64,000 nucleotides of DNA, taken from assembly GCF_001661495.1 (NCBI RefSeq), contig NZ_BDDT01000002.1, forward strand, positions 62,001 to 126,000. Reading direction: 5' to 3'. Shown here piece after piece: positions 9,375 to 19,208 of the stretch. The notes under the pieces are model-generated. The model was given only the letters and a program-made list of their open reading frames with translations, ran no database searches and was not told where the DNA came from. The DNA comes from Pseudoalteromonas prydzensis. GTDB lineage: Bacteria > Pseudomonadota > Gammaproteobacteria > Enterobacterales > Alteromonadaceae. The position numbers were made by a program, and so were the translations under genes. Position 1 is the first letter of the stretch; each line of letters begins with the position of its first letter.

Positions 9375-10961
9375 TTAGTGGCGGAAGTGACGCATGCCAG
9401 TAAACACCATTGCCATGCCAGCTTCGTCTGCAGCGGCGATAACTTCTTCATCGCGCATTGAACCACCTGGTTGGATCACAGCAGTAATACCAGCCTCTGC
9501 AGCTGCATCAATACCATCACGGAATGGGAAGAATGCATCAGACGCCATTACTGAACCTTTCACTTCAAGGTTTTCATCAGCAGCTTTAATACCAGCAATT
9601 TTAGCTGAGTAAACACGGCTCATTTGGCCTGCGCCTACACCAATTGTCATACCATCACGGGCATAAACAATAGCGTTTGATTTAACAAACTTAGCCACTT
9701 TCCAGCAGAATAATAAGTCTTTAAGTTCTTGCTCTGTAGGTTGGCGCTTAGAGACAACTTTTAAGTCGCCTTGCGTTACCATACCTAAATCACGGTCTTG
9801 GATGAGTACACCGCCATTAACACGCTTAATGTCATGGCCTGTGCCTTTAGCAGAGAATTCACCACATTCTAATAAACGCACATTTTGCTTTGCAGATACG
9901 ATTTGTGCTGCGGCTTCTGATACTTTAGGTGCAATGATCACTTCAACGAATTGACGCGATACGATCGCTTCAGCAGTGTCTGCATCAAGCTCTTGGTTAA
10001 AGGCAATAATGCCACCAAATGCTGATGTAGGATCTGTTTTGAATGCACGGTCATAGGCTTCAAGAATGTTTTCACCGATTGACACACCACAAGGGTTTGC
10101 ATGTTTTACAATAACACAGGCCGGTACATCGAATTCTTTAACGCACTCTAAGGCTGCATCAGTGTCAGCAATGTTGTTAAACGACAATGCTTTACCTTGA
10201 AGCTGTACGGCGGTTGCAACAGACGCTTCTTGCACGTCGTTTTCAACATAAAAAGCTGCATCTTGGTGTGAGTTTTCACCGTAGCGCATGTCTTGTTTTT
10301 TAGTGAACTGCATATTGATTGTGCGTGGGAATTTAGTTTCCTCTGCCGCTTCATCAGTGTAATCAGCAACCATTTTACCGAAGTAGTTAGCAATCATGCC
10401 ATCGTACTGTGCGGTGTGCTCGTAAGCGGCAATGGCTAGATCAAAACGTGTTTTATACGTAGTTGAACCATTGTTACTTTGCATTTCGCTGATCACGCGC
10501 TCGTAATCTTTGGCGTTTACTACAATAGTCACGTCTTTGTGGTTTTTAGCCGCGGCACGCACCATAGTTGGGCCACCAATATCAATGTTTTCAATGGCAT
10601 CTTCAAGGCTGCAGTTTTCTTGAGCGACAGTATTCGCAAAGGGGTATAAGTTAACTACAACGATATCAATAGCTGAGATGTTGTTCTCAGCCATGACGTC
10701 TTCATCTTGACCACGACGCGCTAAAATGCCGCCATGAATTTTTGGGTGAAGAGTTTTTACGCGACCATCCATGATCTCAGGGTGACCTGTGTGGTCAGAT
10801 ACTTCAGTGACTTTAATGCCGTTATCAGCAAGTAATTTACAAGTACCGCCAGTTGATAAGATGTCTACGCCTTGTGATTCCAGAGCGCGAGCAAATTCAA
10901 CAATACCGGTTTTATCTGACACACTTAGTAGTGCGCGACGAATTGGACGATGTGTATCCAT
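9375..10961 (-). CDS. purH: Bifunctional AICAR transformylase / IMP cyclohydrolase
   Basis: The 528-residue bifunctional enzyme catalyses the last two steps of de novo purine synthesis (AICAR to FAICAR to IMP). Its length is that of the family (529 in E. coli). The N-terminal cyclohydrolase part shows [32 protein letters not shown] and NLYPF. The C-terminal transformylase part shows the catalytic [16 protein letters not shown] and [10 protein letters not shown]. The gene has its own terminator, and no convincing PurR-type operator was seen upstream. Confidence 0.98.
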   Translation of the reverse strand: MDTHRPIRRALLSVSDKTGIVEFARALESQGVDILSTGGTCKLLADNGIKVTEVSDHTGHPEIMDGRVKTLHPKIHGGILARRGQDEDVMAENNISAIDIVVVNLYPFANTVAQENCSLEDAIENIDIGGPTMVRAAAKNHKDVTIVVNAKDYERVISEMQSNNGSTTYKTRFDLAIAAYEHTAQYDGMIANYFGKMVADYTDEAAEETKFPRTINMQFTKKQDMRYGENSHQDAAFYVENDVQEASVATAVQLQGKALSFNNIADTDAALECVKEFDVPACVIVKHANPCGVSIGENILEAYDRAFKTDPTSAFGGIIAFNQELDADTAEAIVSRQFVEVIIAPKVSEAAAQIVSAKQNVRLLECGEFSAKGTGHDIKRVNGGVLIQDRDLGMVTQGDLKVVSKRQPTEQELKDLLFCWKVAKFVKSNAIVYARDGMTIGVGAGQMSRVYSAKIAGIKAADENLEVKGSVMASDAFFPFRDGIDAAAEAGITAVIQPGGSMRDEEVIAAADEAGMAMVFTGMRHFRH

Positions 10962-11092
10962 TGTAGTTTGATTACCTCAGTGTTTGAGCTAGCTTAGAAA
11001 GGCGCTATTTTAACTGAATATCGCTTAAAAAACGATGTTTAAAGGGTGAGGATTTTGCAATTAGGTGCTTTTTTGAGGATTATTAAAGATAT

Positions 11093-11118
11093 AAAAAAAG
11101 CACCCGAAGGTGCTTTTT
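11093..11118 (-). terminator. Terminator of dusB-fis
   Basis: The stem AAAAAGCACC/GGTGCTTTTT with a CGAA loop lies 34-59 nt after the fis stop codon. It is A/T-flanked on both sides, so it could act in both directions. Confidence 0.85.
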
Positions 11119-11151
11119 CAAACGAATGTTGTGATAAATCACAACATCGTA

Positions 11152-11442
11152 TTAGTTCATGCCGTATTTCTTTAGTTTCTTACGTAAAGTACCGCGGTTG
11201 ATACCTAGTAAGATTGCCGCACGTGTTTGGTTACCACGTGTGTAAGTCATTACTTCTTCAAGTAATGGTGCTTCTAGCTCTGAAAGAACAAGGTCGTAAA
11301 CGTCTTGCACATCTTGACCGTTAAGCTGTTTTAAATAGTGATGAACAGCTTTCTTCACTGCATCGCGTAATGGCTGCGGTTTCTCGTGTGACTGAACATG
11401 AGGGTTAGTGATAAATGGAGAAGTCACGTTTTGTTCGAACAT
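11152..11442 (-). CDS. fis: DNA-binding protein Fis
   Basis: At 96 residues it is two shorter than E. coli Fis. It is a nucleoid-associated factor that bends DNA and modulates rRNA, tRNA and recombination genes. The C-terminal helix-turn-helix [20 protein letters not shown] is nearly identical to the family consensus. It lies 20 bp downstream of dusB, the conserved dusB-fis operon in which fis is expressed from the dusB promoter in enterobacteria (known there, inferred here). Confidence 0.98.
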   Translation of the reverse strand: MFEQNVTSPFITNPHVQSHEKPQPLRDAVKKAVHHYLKQLNGQDVQDVYDLVLSELEAPLLEEVMTYTRGNQTRAAILLGINRGTLRKKLKKYGMN

Positions 11443-11462
11443 TGTTTATATCTCTTTCTTTC

Positions 11463-12458
11463 TTAGTTAGCTGCTAGTGTTTTAAAGTATTGCTCTAATG
11501 TCTCGATTTGTGCCTGTGGATTATCGAGAGCATTAAATACTCGCCTAAACTGACCGTCACTGTCATGGGTTTGCAAATACCAAGATACATGTTTGCGAGC
11601 GATACGCGCTCCCATTGGTTCGCCGTAAAACGCATGAAGGTTCACTAAGTGTTCCATCAAAATACCGCGTACTTCCTCAATAGGAGGCACAGGTAAATGT
11701 TCACCGGTTCGCAAATAGTGGTCTATCTCCCTAAAAATCCAAGGGCGACCTTGGGCGGCTCGACCAATCATAATGGCATCTGCACCCGTATAGTCCAAAA
11801 CCTGTTTTGCTTTTTCAGCAGATGTAATATCGCCATTTGCAACGACAGGTATCGACACTGAACGTTTAATATCCCTAATAGTGGCGTATTCAGCTTCACC
11901 TTTGTACATACATGCGCGTGTACGCCCATGTACGGCCAATGAAGCTATGCCATAACGTTCAGCTATTCTCGCAATCTCAACACCGTTACGGTTGTCCTGA
12001 TCCCATCCAGTACGGATTTTCAGTGTTACAGGTACATCAACAGCGCTAACCACTGCGTCAATAATCTCTTCCACTAAATCAGGAAACTGTAATAGGGCTG
12101 AGCCTGCGAGTTTCTTGTTCACTTTCTTAGCTGGGCACCCCATATTAATATCTATGATTTGTGCACCATTAGTTACATTGAATTGTGCAGCCTGAGCCAT
12201 AAGCTCAGGATCAGCTCCTGCGATTTGCACCGCGCGTATTCCCGATTCACCACTATGATCCATACGGTTCATCGATTTCTCGGTTTTCCATACCAAAGGA
12301 TTCGACGAGAGCATTTCAGACACGGCAAGCCCCGCACCTAAGCGGCGACAAAGTTGTCTAAATGGTCTATCAGTAATTCCCGCCATTGGCGCTACAATTA
12401 CATTGTTCTCTAATTGGTATGTTCCGATACGCACTGTATTCAATAGGCCTCTTTTCAA
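11463..12458 (-). CDS. dusB: tRNA-dihydrouridine synthase B
   Basis: The 331-residue flavoenzyme reduces uridine in the tRNA D-loop using FMN and NADPH. Visible family motifs are [15 protein letters not shown] near the N-terminus, the active-site cysteine segment [26 protein letters not shown] and [13 protein letters not shown]. It is the first gene of the dusB-fis operon. Confidence 0.97.
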   Translation of the reverse strand: MKRGLLNTVRIGTYQLENNVIVAPMAGITDRPFRQLCRRLGAGLAVSEMLSSNPLVWKTEKSMNRMDHSGESGIRAVQIAGADPELMAQAAQFNVTNGAQIIDINMGCPAKKVNKKLAGSALLQFPDLVEEIIDAVVSAVDVPVTLKIRTGWDQDNRNGVEIARIAERYGIASLAVHGRTRACMYKGEAEYATIRDIKRSVSIPVVANGDITSAEKAKQVLDYTGADAIMIGRAAQGRPWIFREIDHYLRTGEHLPVPPIEEVRGILMEHLVNLHAFYGEPMGARIARKHVSWYLQTHDSDGQFRRVFNALDNPQAQIETLEQYFKTLAAN

Positions 12459-12558
12459 GGGGCGCTAAGTTTACGGTTTTTTTTGCAAAAATCAAAGGCT
12501 ATAAATTGAACAAAAGTGACTTTTTTTTGACTTTTGCGTATTGACATTTGATAACAGT

Positions 12559-12610
12559 TTGACGAAAGGCTTTATTTGTCTGAATTTTATACAGAGCTAA
12601 TTTTCGTCAA
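12559..12610. repeat. 9-bp inverted repeat in the dusB upstream region
   Basis: TTGACGAAA (12559-12567) and its exact complement TTTCGTCAA (12602-12610) face each other 34 bp apart, within the 258-bp gap between prmA and dusB. TTGACG resembles a sigma-70 -35 element, so the two arms may be outward or convergent promoter elements or a bipartite operator for dusB-fis. This is a sequence observation only. Confidence 0.4.
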
Positions 12611-12642
12611 GAAAATCATTCTGCATAACAGTGTGTAAATAA

Positions 12643-12675
12643 TAGGTAAAGCCTGTTAATGGCAGGCTTTACCTA
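12643..12675 (-). terminator. Stem-loop terminator between prmA and dusB
   Basis: A perfect 13-bp stem (TAGGTAAAGCCTG and its complement) with a 7-nt loop lies 42-74 nt past the prmA stop codon. The following minus-strand sequence is U-rich but interrupted (TTATTT), so termination efficiency is uncertain. Confidence 0.7.
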
Positions 12676-12716
12676 ACGATTTTGAGTTAATACTCTAAAT
12701 CACTAAAGTGTGCCGA

Positions 12717-13598
12717 TTATGCGTTTTTAACACCGCTTACGCGAGTCCATTCACCTTCAACAGCTATCTCATCTAAGGCTAAAAATGGCGCATAAACATC
12801 GGCAACTGACTGTGCTTGCTCTTCTAAAATACCTGACATGGCAATTTTACCACCAGGTTTTAGCAAGCCTAATATCACACTGTGTAATTCACGTAGCGGC
12901 GCCGCTAAAATATTGGCAACCACGATATCAGCAGTAAACTCTGGCTGATTTTCTGGCAGGTATACTTCTAGCTTATCGGCAACGCCATTACGCTGTGCGT
13001 TATCAAGGCTGGCTTCAAGGGCTTGAGGGTCGATATCTATACCGATCATGCGCTCAGCACCGAGCTTGATAGCTGCAATGCCTAAAATGCCTGAGCCACA
13101 ACCAAAGTCGACCACAGTTTTACCGGTTAAGTCTTGGCTTTCCAGCCACTTTAAACACAGTGCCGTGGTGGCATGAGTACCAGTACCAAACGCAAGGCCG
13201 GGATCGAGCAATACATTGACTGCATCAGGATCAGGAATATCGCGCCAGCTTGGACAAATCCACAGTTTTTCACCAAACTGTATAGGGTGGAAGTTATCCA
13301 TCCATTCACGTTCCCAGTCTTTATCTTCAAGCTGTTCTATTTTGTACACTAAGGTATCTTTTAGCTCGTCATGGCGCTTTAATAAAGCAACGACTGCATT
13401 CATATCGTGGTTAGCTTCGAATAGACCAATCACTGTAGTATCAGCCCAAAACACCACAGTGCCGATTTTTGGTTCGTAAATAGGGGTGTCTTTAGCATCA
13501 ATAAAGGTAACAGACGCACTGCCTGCCTCCATTAATAAGTCACTTACTGCATCAGCGGTTGCTGCGTTGGCATTGATACGGATTTGGATCCAAGCCAT
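12717..13598 (-). CDS. prmA: Ribosomal protein L11 methyltransferase
   Basis: At 293 residues it is the same length as E. coli PrmA. It trimethylates L11 on lysine and N-terminal amino groups using SAM. The N-terminal L11-recognition domain is followed by [16 protein letters not shown], the SAM glycine loop [23 protein letters not shown] and [12 protein letters not shown]. The gene ends downstream of rpoD's terminator and is transcribed alone. Confidence 0.97.
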   Translation of the reverse strand: MAWIQIRINANAATADAVSDLLMEAGSASVTFIDAKDTPIYEPKIGTVVFWADTTVIGLFEANHDMNAVVALLKRHDELKDTLVYKIEQLEDKDWEREWMDNFHPIQFGEKLWICPSWRDIPDPDAVNVLLDPGLAFGTGTHATTALCLKWLESQDLTGKTVVDFGCGSGILGIAAIKLGAERMIGIDIDPQALEASLDNAQRNGVADKLEVYLPENQPEFTADIVVANILAAPLRELHSVILGLLKPGGKIAMSGILEEQAQSVADVYAPFLALDEIAVEGEWTRVSGVKNA

Positions 13599-13620
13599 GA
13601 TTATTTCCTTGAAATAGAAA

Positions 13621-13642
13621 AAAGGCCGCTACAGCGGCCTTT
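13621..13642 (-). terminator. Terminator of rpoD
   Basis: A 9-bp GC-rich stem (AAAGGCCGC/GCGGCCTTT) with a TACA loop and a U-run on the minus strand lies 28-49 nt after the rpoD stop codon. Confidence 0.9.
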
Positions 13643-13669
13643 TAGGTTATTACATGTATTAGTTGCTAA

Positions 13670-15511
13670 TTACTTAGCATCTAAGAAGCTTTTTAGTAAG
13701 TCTGAACGTGAAGGGTGGCGTAACTTACGCAGTGCCTTCGCTTCGATTTGACGAATACGCTCACGCGTTACGTCAAACTGCTTACCTACTTCTTCTAGGG
13801 TATGGTCGGTATTCATATCGATACCAAAACGCATACGTAATACTTTAGCTTCACGGGCTGTTAAGCCAGCAAGCACATCGTTGGTAGCGCCACGAAGAGA
13901 TTCCATTGTTGCCGAGTCGATTGGCGAATCAATAGTGGTATCTTCGATAAAGTCACCTAAATGCGAATCTTCATCATCACCGATTGGCGTTTCCATTGAA
14001 ATTGGCTCTTTAGCAATCTTAAGTACCTTACGGATTTTATCCTCAGGCATCATCATGCGCTCTGCTAATTCTTCTGGATTTGGCTCACGACCCATTTCTT
14101 GCAGCATTTGACGCGAAATACGATTAAGTTTGTTAATCGTTTCAATCATATGCACCGGAATACGGATTGTACGCGCTTGGTCGGCGATAGAGCGGGTGAT
14201 TGCTTGACGGATCCACCACGTAGCATAAGTTGAGAACTTATAACCACGGCGATATTCAAACTTATCAACAGCTTTCATCAAACCAATGTTACCTTCTTGG
14301 ATCAAGTCCAAGAATTGTAAACCACGGTTGGTATATTTTTTAGCAATTGAGATCACAAGACGTAAGTTAGCTTCAACCATTTCTTTTTTCGCACGGCGCG
14401 CTTTTGCTTCACCAATGCTCATACGACGGTTGATGTCTTTAATACGCTCAATGCTTAAACCTGTGCTTTCTTCAATAACACGTAGTTTATTGATACAACG
14501 AATGATCTCTGGTTTGATTTCGTCTAATTTTGCTGAGTATTTTTCATTCGCAGCAATTTCATGGTCAATCCATGCGGTATCTGTTTCGTTGTTAGCAAAA
14601 TGCTTAACAAAGGTTTTCTTTGGTAATTTTGCAATTTGTACAGCTTGCTTCATGACGATACGTTCTTGAACACGAACTCTATCCATCATTTCGCGCATGT
14701 TATTAACCATGCGGTCAAACTGTTTTGGCACTAATTTAAAGGTTCTGAACAGTTCACCAATTTCAAAAATCGCTGCTTGCGACTCAGGGTGTGAACGGCC
14801 TTTACTTTCAAATGTATCGCGTGCTTTATTATAAAGATCACGAAGATTTTCAAAGTGAACACGCGCCTCTTCAGGATCTGGGCCAGTATCTACTTCTTCT
14901 TCATCTTCATCATCGCTATCTGCATCATCGTCGTCTTCATCATCAAGCTCTTTTTCGCTTAATTCAGAGCCAATGTGCGTAGCTGAAATTGGGGCTTCAT
15001 CTGCATTAGGATCAAAGAAACCAGAAATAATGTCGCTTAAGCGCATCTCATCTGCTTCAAATTTATCCCATTGCTCTAGCAGGTATGTAATTGCTTCAGG
15101 GTATTCAGCAACCGAGATTTGTACTTGGTTGATGCCTTCTTCAATACGCTTAGCGATAACGATTTCGCCTTCACGGGTAAGCAGTTCAACAGTACCCATT
15201 TCACGCATATACATACGAACCGGATCAGTAGTACGGCCGATTTCTTTATCTACAGTAGCAAGCGCAGCGGCTGCAGCTTCTGCTGCGTCTTCATCTGTTG
15301 TCGTTTCTTGCATCATCAATTCATCGGCATCAGGCGCATTTTCGCTAACCTTGATACCCATATCATTGATCATACTAATGATATCTTCTACTTGATCTGA
15401 ATCGATAATATCTTGTGGAAGGTGATCATTAACTTCTGCAAAAGTTAAGTAACCTTGCTCTTTACCTTTTTGAATCAGAAGTTTTAATTGTGACTGAGGA
15501 GTTGGATCCAT
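13670..15511 (-). CDS. rpoD: RNA polymerase primary sigma factor (sigma-70)
   Basis: The chosen start at 15511 gives [12 protein letters not shown], aligning with the E. coli N-terminus, and 613 residues, the same length as E. coli RpoD. An upstream in-frame codon at 15547 would add 12 unconserved residues. Region 1.1, the acidic non-conserved region ([17 protein letters not shown], about residue 190), region 2 ([17 protein letters not shown]) and region 4 ([32 protein letters not shown]) are intact. It is the last gene of the rpsU-yqeY-dnaG-rpoD cluster. Confidence 0.99.
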   Translation of the reverse strand: MDPTPQSQLKLLIQKGKEQGYLTFAEVNDHLPQDIIDSDQVEDIISMINDMGIKVSENAPDADELMMQETTTDEDAAEAAAAALATVDKEIGRTTDPVRMYMREMGTVELLTREGEIVIAKRIEEGINQVQISVAEYPEAITYLLEQWDKFEADEMRLSDIISGFFDPNADEAPISATHIGSELSEKELDDEDDDDADSDDEDEEEVDTGPDPEEARVHFENLRDLYNKARDTFESKGRSHPESQAAIFEIGELFRTFKLVPKQFDRMVNNMREMMDRVRVQERIVMKQAVQIAKLPKKTFVKHFANNETDTAWIDHEIAANEKYSAKLDEIKPEIIRCINKLRVIEESTGLSIERIKDINRRMSIGEAKARRAKKEMVEANLRLVISIAKKYTNRGLQFLDLIQEGNIGLMKAVDKFEYRRGYKFSTYATWWIRQAITRSIADQARTIRIPVHMIETINKLNRISRQMLQEMGREPNPEELAERMMMPEDKIRKVLKIAKEPISMETPIGDDEDSHLGDFIEDTTIDSPIDSATMESLRGATNDVLAGLTAREAKVLRMRFGIDMNTDHTLEEVGKQFDVTRERIRQIEAKALRKLRHPSRSDLLKSFLDAK

Positions 15512-15555
15512 AGAGATTGTTTCTTCCACTCTGATAAGTTGATACAACAGGCGCC

Positions 15556-15581
15556 AGCTTGCTTATCTATTAAGCCAAGCT
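15556..15581 (-). other. Stem-loop in the dnaG-rpoD spacer
   Basis: Two arms (AGCTTGCTTA and TAAGCCAAGCT) form a 10-bp stem with one bulged base and a 5-nt loop, about 45 nt upstream of the rpoD start. There is no U-run, so it is more likely an RNA processing or pausing structure than a terminator. Confidence 0.4.
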
Positions 15582-15635
15582 AAGTATTATTTGACGCAGT
15601 GAATAGCACAGTATAACAGCATAAATCGTTTTTGA

Positions 15636-17387
15636 CTAGTTGTTAGTGCCTTTTAAAGCTTGCGTTAATAGGTGACATTCGAGTCGTTCTTCACTATTTA
15701 AGCCTTGTGTCTTGTCTTTTATTAATAGGGTCTCGAGTCGATAATTTAAACACTGATCTTCAATAAATTTGAAAGTATTTTTAAATTCGGCTTCTAAACG
15801 GTCGTCGCCAATCTCATGTCGCCAAGTTGCGAGTTTAATGAGCGCCTCATACTCGGGCGTTTCACGAAACGATTCAAGTAACTGCGCGGTGGTGATCGGC
15901 GATTTTTGTAATGCGTAATGCTGTAAACGAATGAGTAACTCAATCCCTGCAATATTCATCTGTGCTAAATCAGGCAAATAAGGCACAGCATGTGCTAAAT
16001 TTGGGTGCTGAATGAGCAAACCAATAGCGCGGCGCATTGGCGTTATTTTAAATTTACGCTCAATAGAGTGTTGTTGCTTCGGCGTTTTTAGGCGGTTATT
16101 GAGTTGCTCTTTAGTGCGGCCAATTAAACGTCCTAAATGCTCTAACAGATTCTCTTGATAAAACTCGCTGGGGATTTTTTCAACCAACGGCAATACCGCA
16201 CTGAGTAACTTGGCTTTTCCTGCATCAGTGGTTAAATCAATTTCTTGGCTAAGTTTATTGAACAGCACTTTGGTAAAGTCATCGGCGGAAGCTAAGCGTT
16301 GTTCAAAGGCCTCTTTGCCTTCTTTTTGCACTAGCGAATCAGGGTCTTCACCATCAGGTAAAAACACAAATTGTAACGCTTTGCCGTCATTTAAGTAAGG
16401 TAGGGCATTTTCAAGTGCACGCCATGCGGCATCACGACCAGCACGATCGCCATCGTAACAGCAAATAACGCGGTCTGTGGTTCTAAACAGAGTATGCATA
16501 TGTTCAGCTGTGGTGGCGGTACCAAGTGCTGCTACTGCGTATTCAATACCTTGCTCGCTGAGTGCCACAACATCCATATAGCCTTCAACGATGAGTACAT
16601 GGTCGAGCTTTTTATGCGCTTGTTTTGCTTCATATAAGCCATATAGTTCAAAGCCTTTATGAAATATACGGGTTTCTGGCGAGTTTAAGTATTTAGGCCC
16701 TTGATCCGCTTGCATCACGCGGCCACCAAAGGCAATCACACGGCCACGTTTATCGCGAATAGGGAACATTAAGCGATCACGGAAAAAGTCAAACTGGCGG
16801 CCAGGCGTTTTCTCTGAGGCCAATTTAAGCTCAACAAGCTGCTCTTTTTGTTCTTTATTACGGCCAAGCTGTTGGCACAGGCCTTCCCATTCACTGGGGG
16901 CATAGCCGATCATAAACTTTTTAACCGTTTCACCACTTAGGCCACGGCCTTTTACATAGTCGATTACGGTTGCTGAGTTTGCATGGTGCTTTAATTGATG
17001 TTGGTAAAATCGCGCACTGTGCAGCATTAAATCGTAATCAGAACGTTTTTGTTCAGCGGTACGCTCGGGACCATTGCTGCTACCTTGCTCTCTAGGTACA
17101 TCTAAATTGAGAATACTGGCAAGTTCTTCAATGGCATCAACAAACTCTAGTTTATCGTATTCCATAACAAATGAAATTGCATTGCCGTTGGCGCCACAGC
17201 CAAAGCAATGGTAAAACTGTTTGTCTTGTGAAACGGTAAATGATGGCGATTTTTCATTGTGAAAAGGGCAGCAGGCTTGGTAATCTTTGCCCGCTTTTTT
17301 TAAGCCAACTTTGGAGTCAATTAGCTCAACAATATCGGTTCTGGCAAGTAAGTCATCTATAAAATTACGTGGGATCTTTCCAGCCAT
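15636..17387 (-). CDS. dnaG: DNA primase
   Basis: The start at 17387 gives MAGKIPRNFIDDLLAR, the normal DnaG N-terminus, and 583 residues (581 in E. coli). A further upstream in-frame start would add about 41 unrelated residues. Seen: the CHC2 zinc finger (CCPFHNEKSPSF, FYHCFGCGANGN), the TOPRIM domain (IVEGYMDVVAL, CYDGDRAGRDAAWRA) and the C-terminal DnaB-binding region. It synthesises RNA primers at the fork. A stem-loop at 17498-17520 separates it from yqeY. Confidence 0.98.
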   Translation of the reverse strand: MAGKIPRNFIDDLLARTDIVELIDSKVGLKKAGKDYQACCPFHNEKSPSFTVSQDKQFYHCFGCGANGNAISFVMEYDKLEFVDAIEELASILNLDVPREQGSSNGPERTAEQKRSDYDLMLHSARFYQHQLKHHANSATVIDYVKGRGLSGETVKKFMIGYAPSEWEGLCQQLGRNKEQKEQLVELKLASEKTPGRQFDFFRDRLMFPIRDKRGRVIAFGGRVMQADQGPKYLNSPETRIFHKGFELYGLYEAKQAHKKLDHVLIVEGYMDVVALSEQGIEYAVAALGTATTAEHMHTLFRTTDRVICCYDGDRAGRDAAWRALENALPYLNDGKALQFVFLPDGEDPDSLVQKEGKEAFEQRLASADDFTKVLFNKLSQEIDLTTDAGKAKLLSAVLPLVEKIPSEFYQENLLEHLGRLIGRTKEQLNNRLKTPKQQHSIERKFKITPMRRAIGLLIQHPNLAHAVPYLPDLAQMNIAGIELLIRLQHYALQKSPITTAQLLESFRETPEYEALIKLATWRHEIGDDRLEAEFKNTFKFIEDQCLNYRLETLLIKDKTQGLNSEERLECHLLTQALKGTNN

Positions 17388-17497
17388 TAGTAAAATGTAG
17401 TCCTGAGATAAATAGAAAAAAGGTGAACGAACTAGCTTTAGTTCTACAAATTTAGATTTGAACACAAATGCTATTTTTATTAAAGCTAAAAACGAAG

Positions 17498-17520
17498 AAA
17501 CCGAGCGCATGGCTCGGTTT
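17498..17520 (-). terminator. Internal stem-loop/attenuator between yqeY and dnaG
   Basis: The stem AAACCGAGC/GCTCGGTTT with a 5-nt loop lies in the 163-bp spacer upstream of dnaG. On the minus strand it is followed by TCTTCGTTTTTA, an imperfect U-tract. It resembles in position the partial terminator between rpsU and dnaG known in E. coli. Confidence 0.65.
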
Positions 17521-17550
17521 GCTTAAATCATACATCTGTATGTGGGAGTA

Positions 17551-17997
17551 TTAGGCAGTTAATCGTTGCTTAATTAAACCTGAAATCTTACCTAAATCGG
17601 CGCGACCTTCAGCTTTGCTTTTGATTATACCCATTACTTTACCCATGTCTTGCATACCTGCTGCGTTTGTATCAGCAATAGCCGCATCAATGAGAGCTAT
17701 GATTTCATCTTCGCTCAATTGTTGAGGTAAGAATTCTTCAAGAGCTGCTATTTCATTGGCTTCAACTTCGGCTAAATCTTCACGTCCAGCATCAGTATAC
17801 TGAGTGTAAGAGTCACGGCGTTGTTTAACAAGCTTCACTAATACTGCGGTAATACCGTCATCATCAAGTGTTATTTGCTCGTCAATCTCACGCTGCTTGA
17901 TTGCAGCAAGCACCATACGAATTGGGTTAAGACGTTGTTTGTCTTTCGCTCGCATCGCATCTTTTTGCGCATCTTTTAGCTTTATTAAAAGGCTCAT
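17551..17997 (-). CDS. yqeY: GatB/YqeY domain protein
   Basis: The 148-residue protein has the YqeY fold, related to the tail domain of the amidotransferase subunit GatB. Typical features are LKDAQKDAMRAKDKQRLNPIRMVLAAIKQ at the N-terminus and a C-terminal DMGKVMGIIKSKAEGRADLG. Its role is not firmly known; it may bind tRNA. It lies 20 bp after rpsU, the usual rpsU-yqeY-dnaG order of many proteobacteria. Confidence 0.93.
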   Translation of the reverse strand: MSLLIKLKDAQKDAMRAKDKQRLNPIRMVLAAIKQREIDEQITLDDDGITAVLVKLVKQRRDSYTQYTDAGREDLAEVEANEIAALEEFLPQQLSEDEIIALIDAAIADTNAAGMQDMGKVMGIIKSKAEGRADLGKISGLIKQRLTA

Positions 17998-18017
17998 TTA
18001 TACAAGACCAATACTGA

Positions 18018-18233
18018 TCAATATAATTTAACGCGACGTGCGTTATCGCGAGAAAGCTTCTTCATGTGACGCTTAACCGCTGCAGCTTTTTTACGCTTAC
18101 GCTCAGCTGTTGGCTTTTCATAGTGCTCGCGACGACGAACTTCTGAAAGGATACCTGCTTTTTCACATGAACGCTTGAAGCGACGAAGTGCTACGTCAAA
18201 CGGTTCGTTCTCTCTTACTTTAATTACTGGCAT
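18018..18233 (-). CDS. rpsU: 30S ribosomal protein S21
   Basis: The 71-residue basic protein ([21 protein letters not shown] start) has the same length as E. coli S21. It joins the 30S subunit near the anti-Shine-Dalgarno end and assists initiation. It is the promoter-proximal gene of the macromolecular synthesis cluster. Confidence 0.99.
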
Positions 18234-18271
18234 TAAAAATTCACCTACCTAAATAATGAGCGTTGCTCAAG

Positions 18272-18290
18272 TTGATCAAACAATGATCAA
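18272..18290. promoter_or_regulatory. 7-bp inverted repeat in the rpsU leader
   Basis: TTGATCA and TGATCAA are separated by 5 bp, about 40-57 bp upstream of the rpsU start codon. It could be an operator or a leader hairpin. No LexA box, which controls this operon in E. coli, was found here. Confidence 0.4.
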
Positions 18291-18396
18291 GTGGTTCAAA
18301 AATGGTGCAGTATTGTAATCCGAAGCCACACCACATGTAAAGGATAAATATAGTCTGTTCCAATAGGAAACCGAAAATATTTGTATGTTACTAATT

Positions 18397-18996
18397 TTAC
18401 TGTAATTCATAGAGGCGGGACAATACCTGTCCAGCCGCTTTCTCTTTTAATAACAGCCAATTGCTAGGCGTTTGCAATGGCTGCATGTCGCTTTCTACTT
18501 CAACATAAATCAGGGCATTTTTATCTAACCAAGCATTTTGAGTGAGTAAATCACAGCATTGTTGGGCTAAACCTTGGCGAAATGGCGGGTCAATAAACAC
18601 TAGATTATACTGCTGTTGTTGCGGGTTTTTGCTTAAATGCAGCAAACTATCAGTACAAACAACTTCAGCATTAGTGAGTTTTAACGTATCTATATTGGTT
18701 TTTAATTGTGATGCTGCGAGTTTATCCATCTCTAAAAAACAGGCTGAGTGAGCAAATCGCGAGAGTGCTTCAAAGCCTAATCCGCCAGAGCCTGCAAAAC
18801 AATCGAGCACTTTAGCATCGCGGGTATCCTGCATTAACCAGTTAAATACCGTTTCTTTTATGCGGTCTGTGGTTGGGCGTAGGCCTTGCACATCTTTTAC
18901 AGGTAATTTACGGCCACGAAATTGTCCGCTAATGATCCTAATAACACCATCACTGGCTTTATTACTCATTTGTTTTTGTGGTGATTTATTTCTCAT
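18397..18996 (-). CDS. rsmD: 16S rRNA (guanine-966 N2)-methyltransferase
   Basis: The 199-residue class I methyltransferase modifies G966 of 16S rRNA. Seen: IRIISGQFRGRKLPV, LRPTTDRIKETVFNWL, the SAM loop DCFAGSGGLGFEAL, and the amino-methylation motif FIDPPF. It is divergent from ftsY, the conserved rsmD-ftsY arrangement. The start could alternatively be the internal Met at residue 10. Confidence 0.96.
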   Translation of the reverse strand: MRNKSPQKQMSNKASDGVIRIISGQFRGRKLPVKDVQGLRPTTDRIKETVFNWLMQDTRDAKVLDCFAGSGGLGFEALSRFAHSACFLEMDKLAASQLKTNIDTLKLTNAEVVCTDSLLHLSKNPQQQQYNLVFIDPPFRQGLAQQCCDLLTQNAWLDKNALIYVEVESDMQPLQTPSNWLLLKEKAAGQVLSRLYELQ

Positions 18997-19208
18997 TTAG
19001 CTCACTAAAAAATGGTATCTAGAGTCTAGCTCAGATAATATTGCACTCATATAGCAGCGTGTCATTTTTCAACTGCACTAAAAGTGTTACTATGAGCGTC
19101 TTAGACAATATATTGTGATTATGAGCGGCTTGGCTTTAATGCAAAGCAGCGAATTCACAAATTATTACCGTTAGTTTATCAGATTTTTATAAGTGGTTAT
19201 TAGCAAGT

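Noticed and set aside
10962..11040. Possible PurR operator upstream of purH
   Set aside because: AACGATGTT-like sequence near 11030 lacks the conserved CGTTTGCG core, so no operator is claimed.
14791..15400. Plus-strand frames opposite rpoD
   Set aside because: They are antisense shadows of the acidic region of rpoD with biased composition; no coding evidence.
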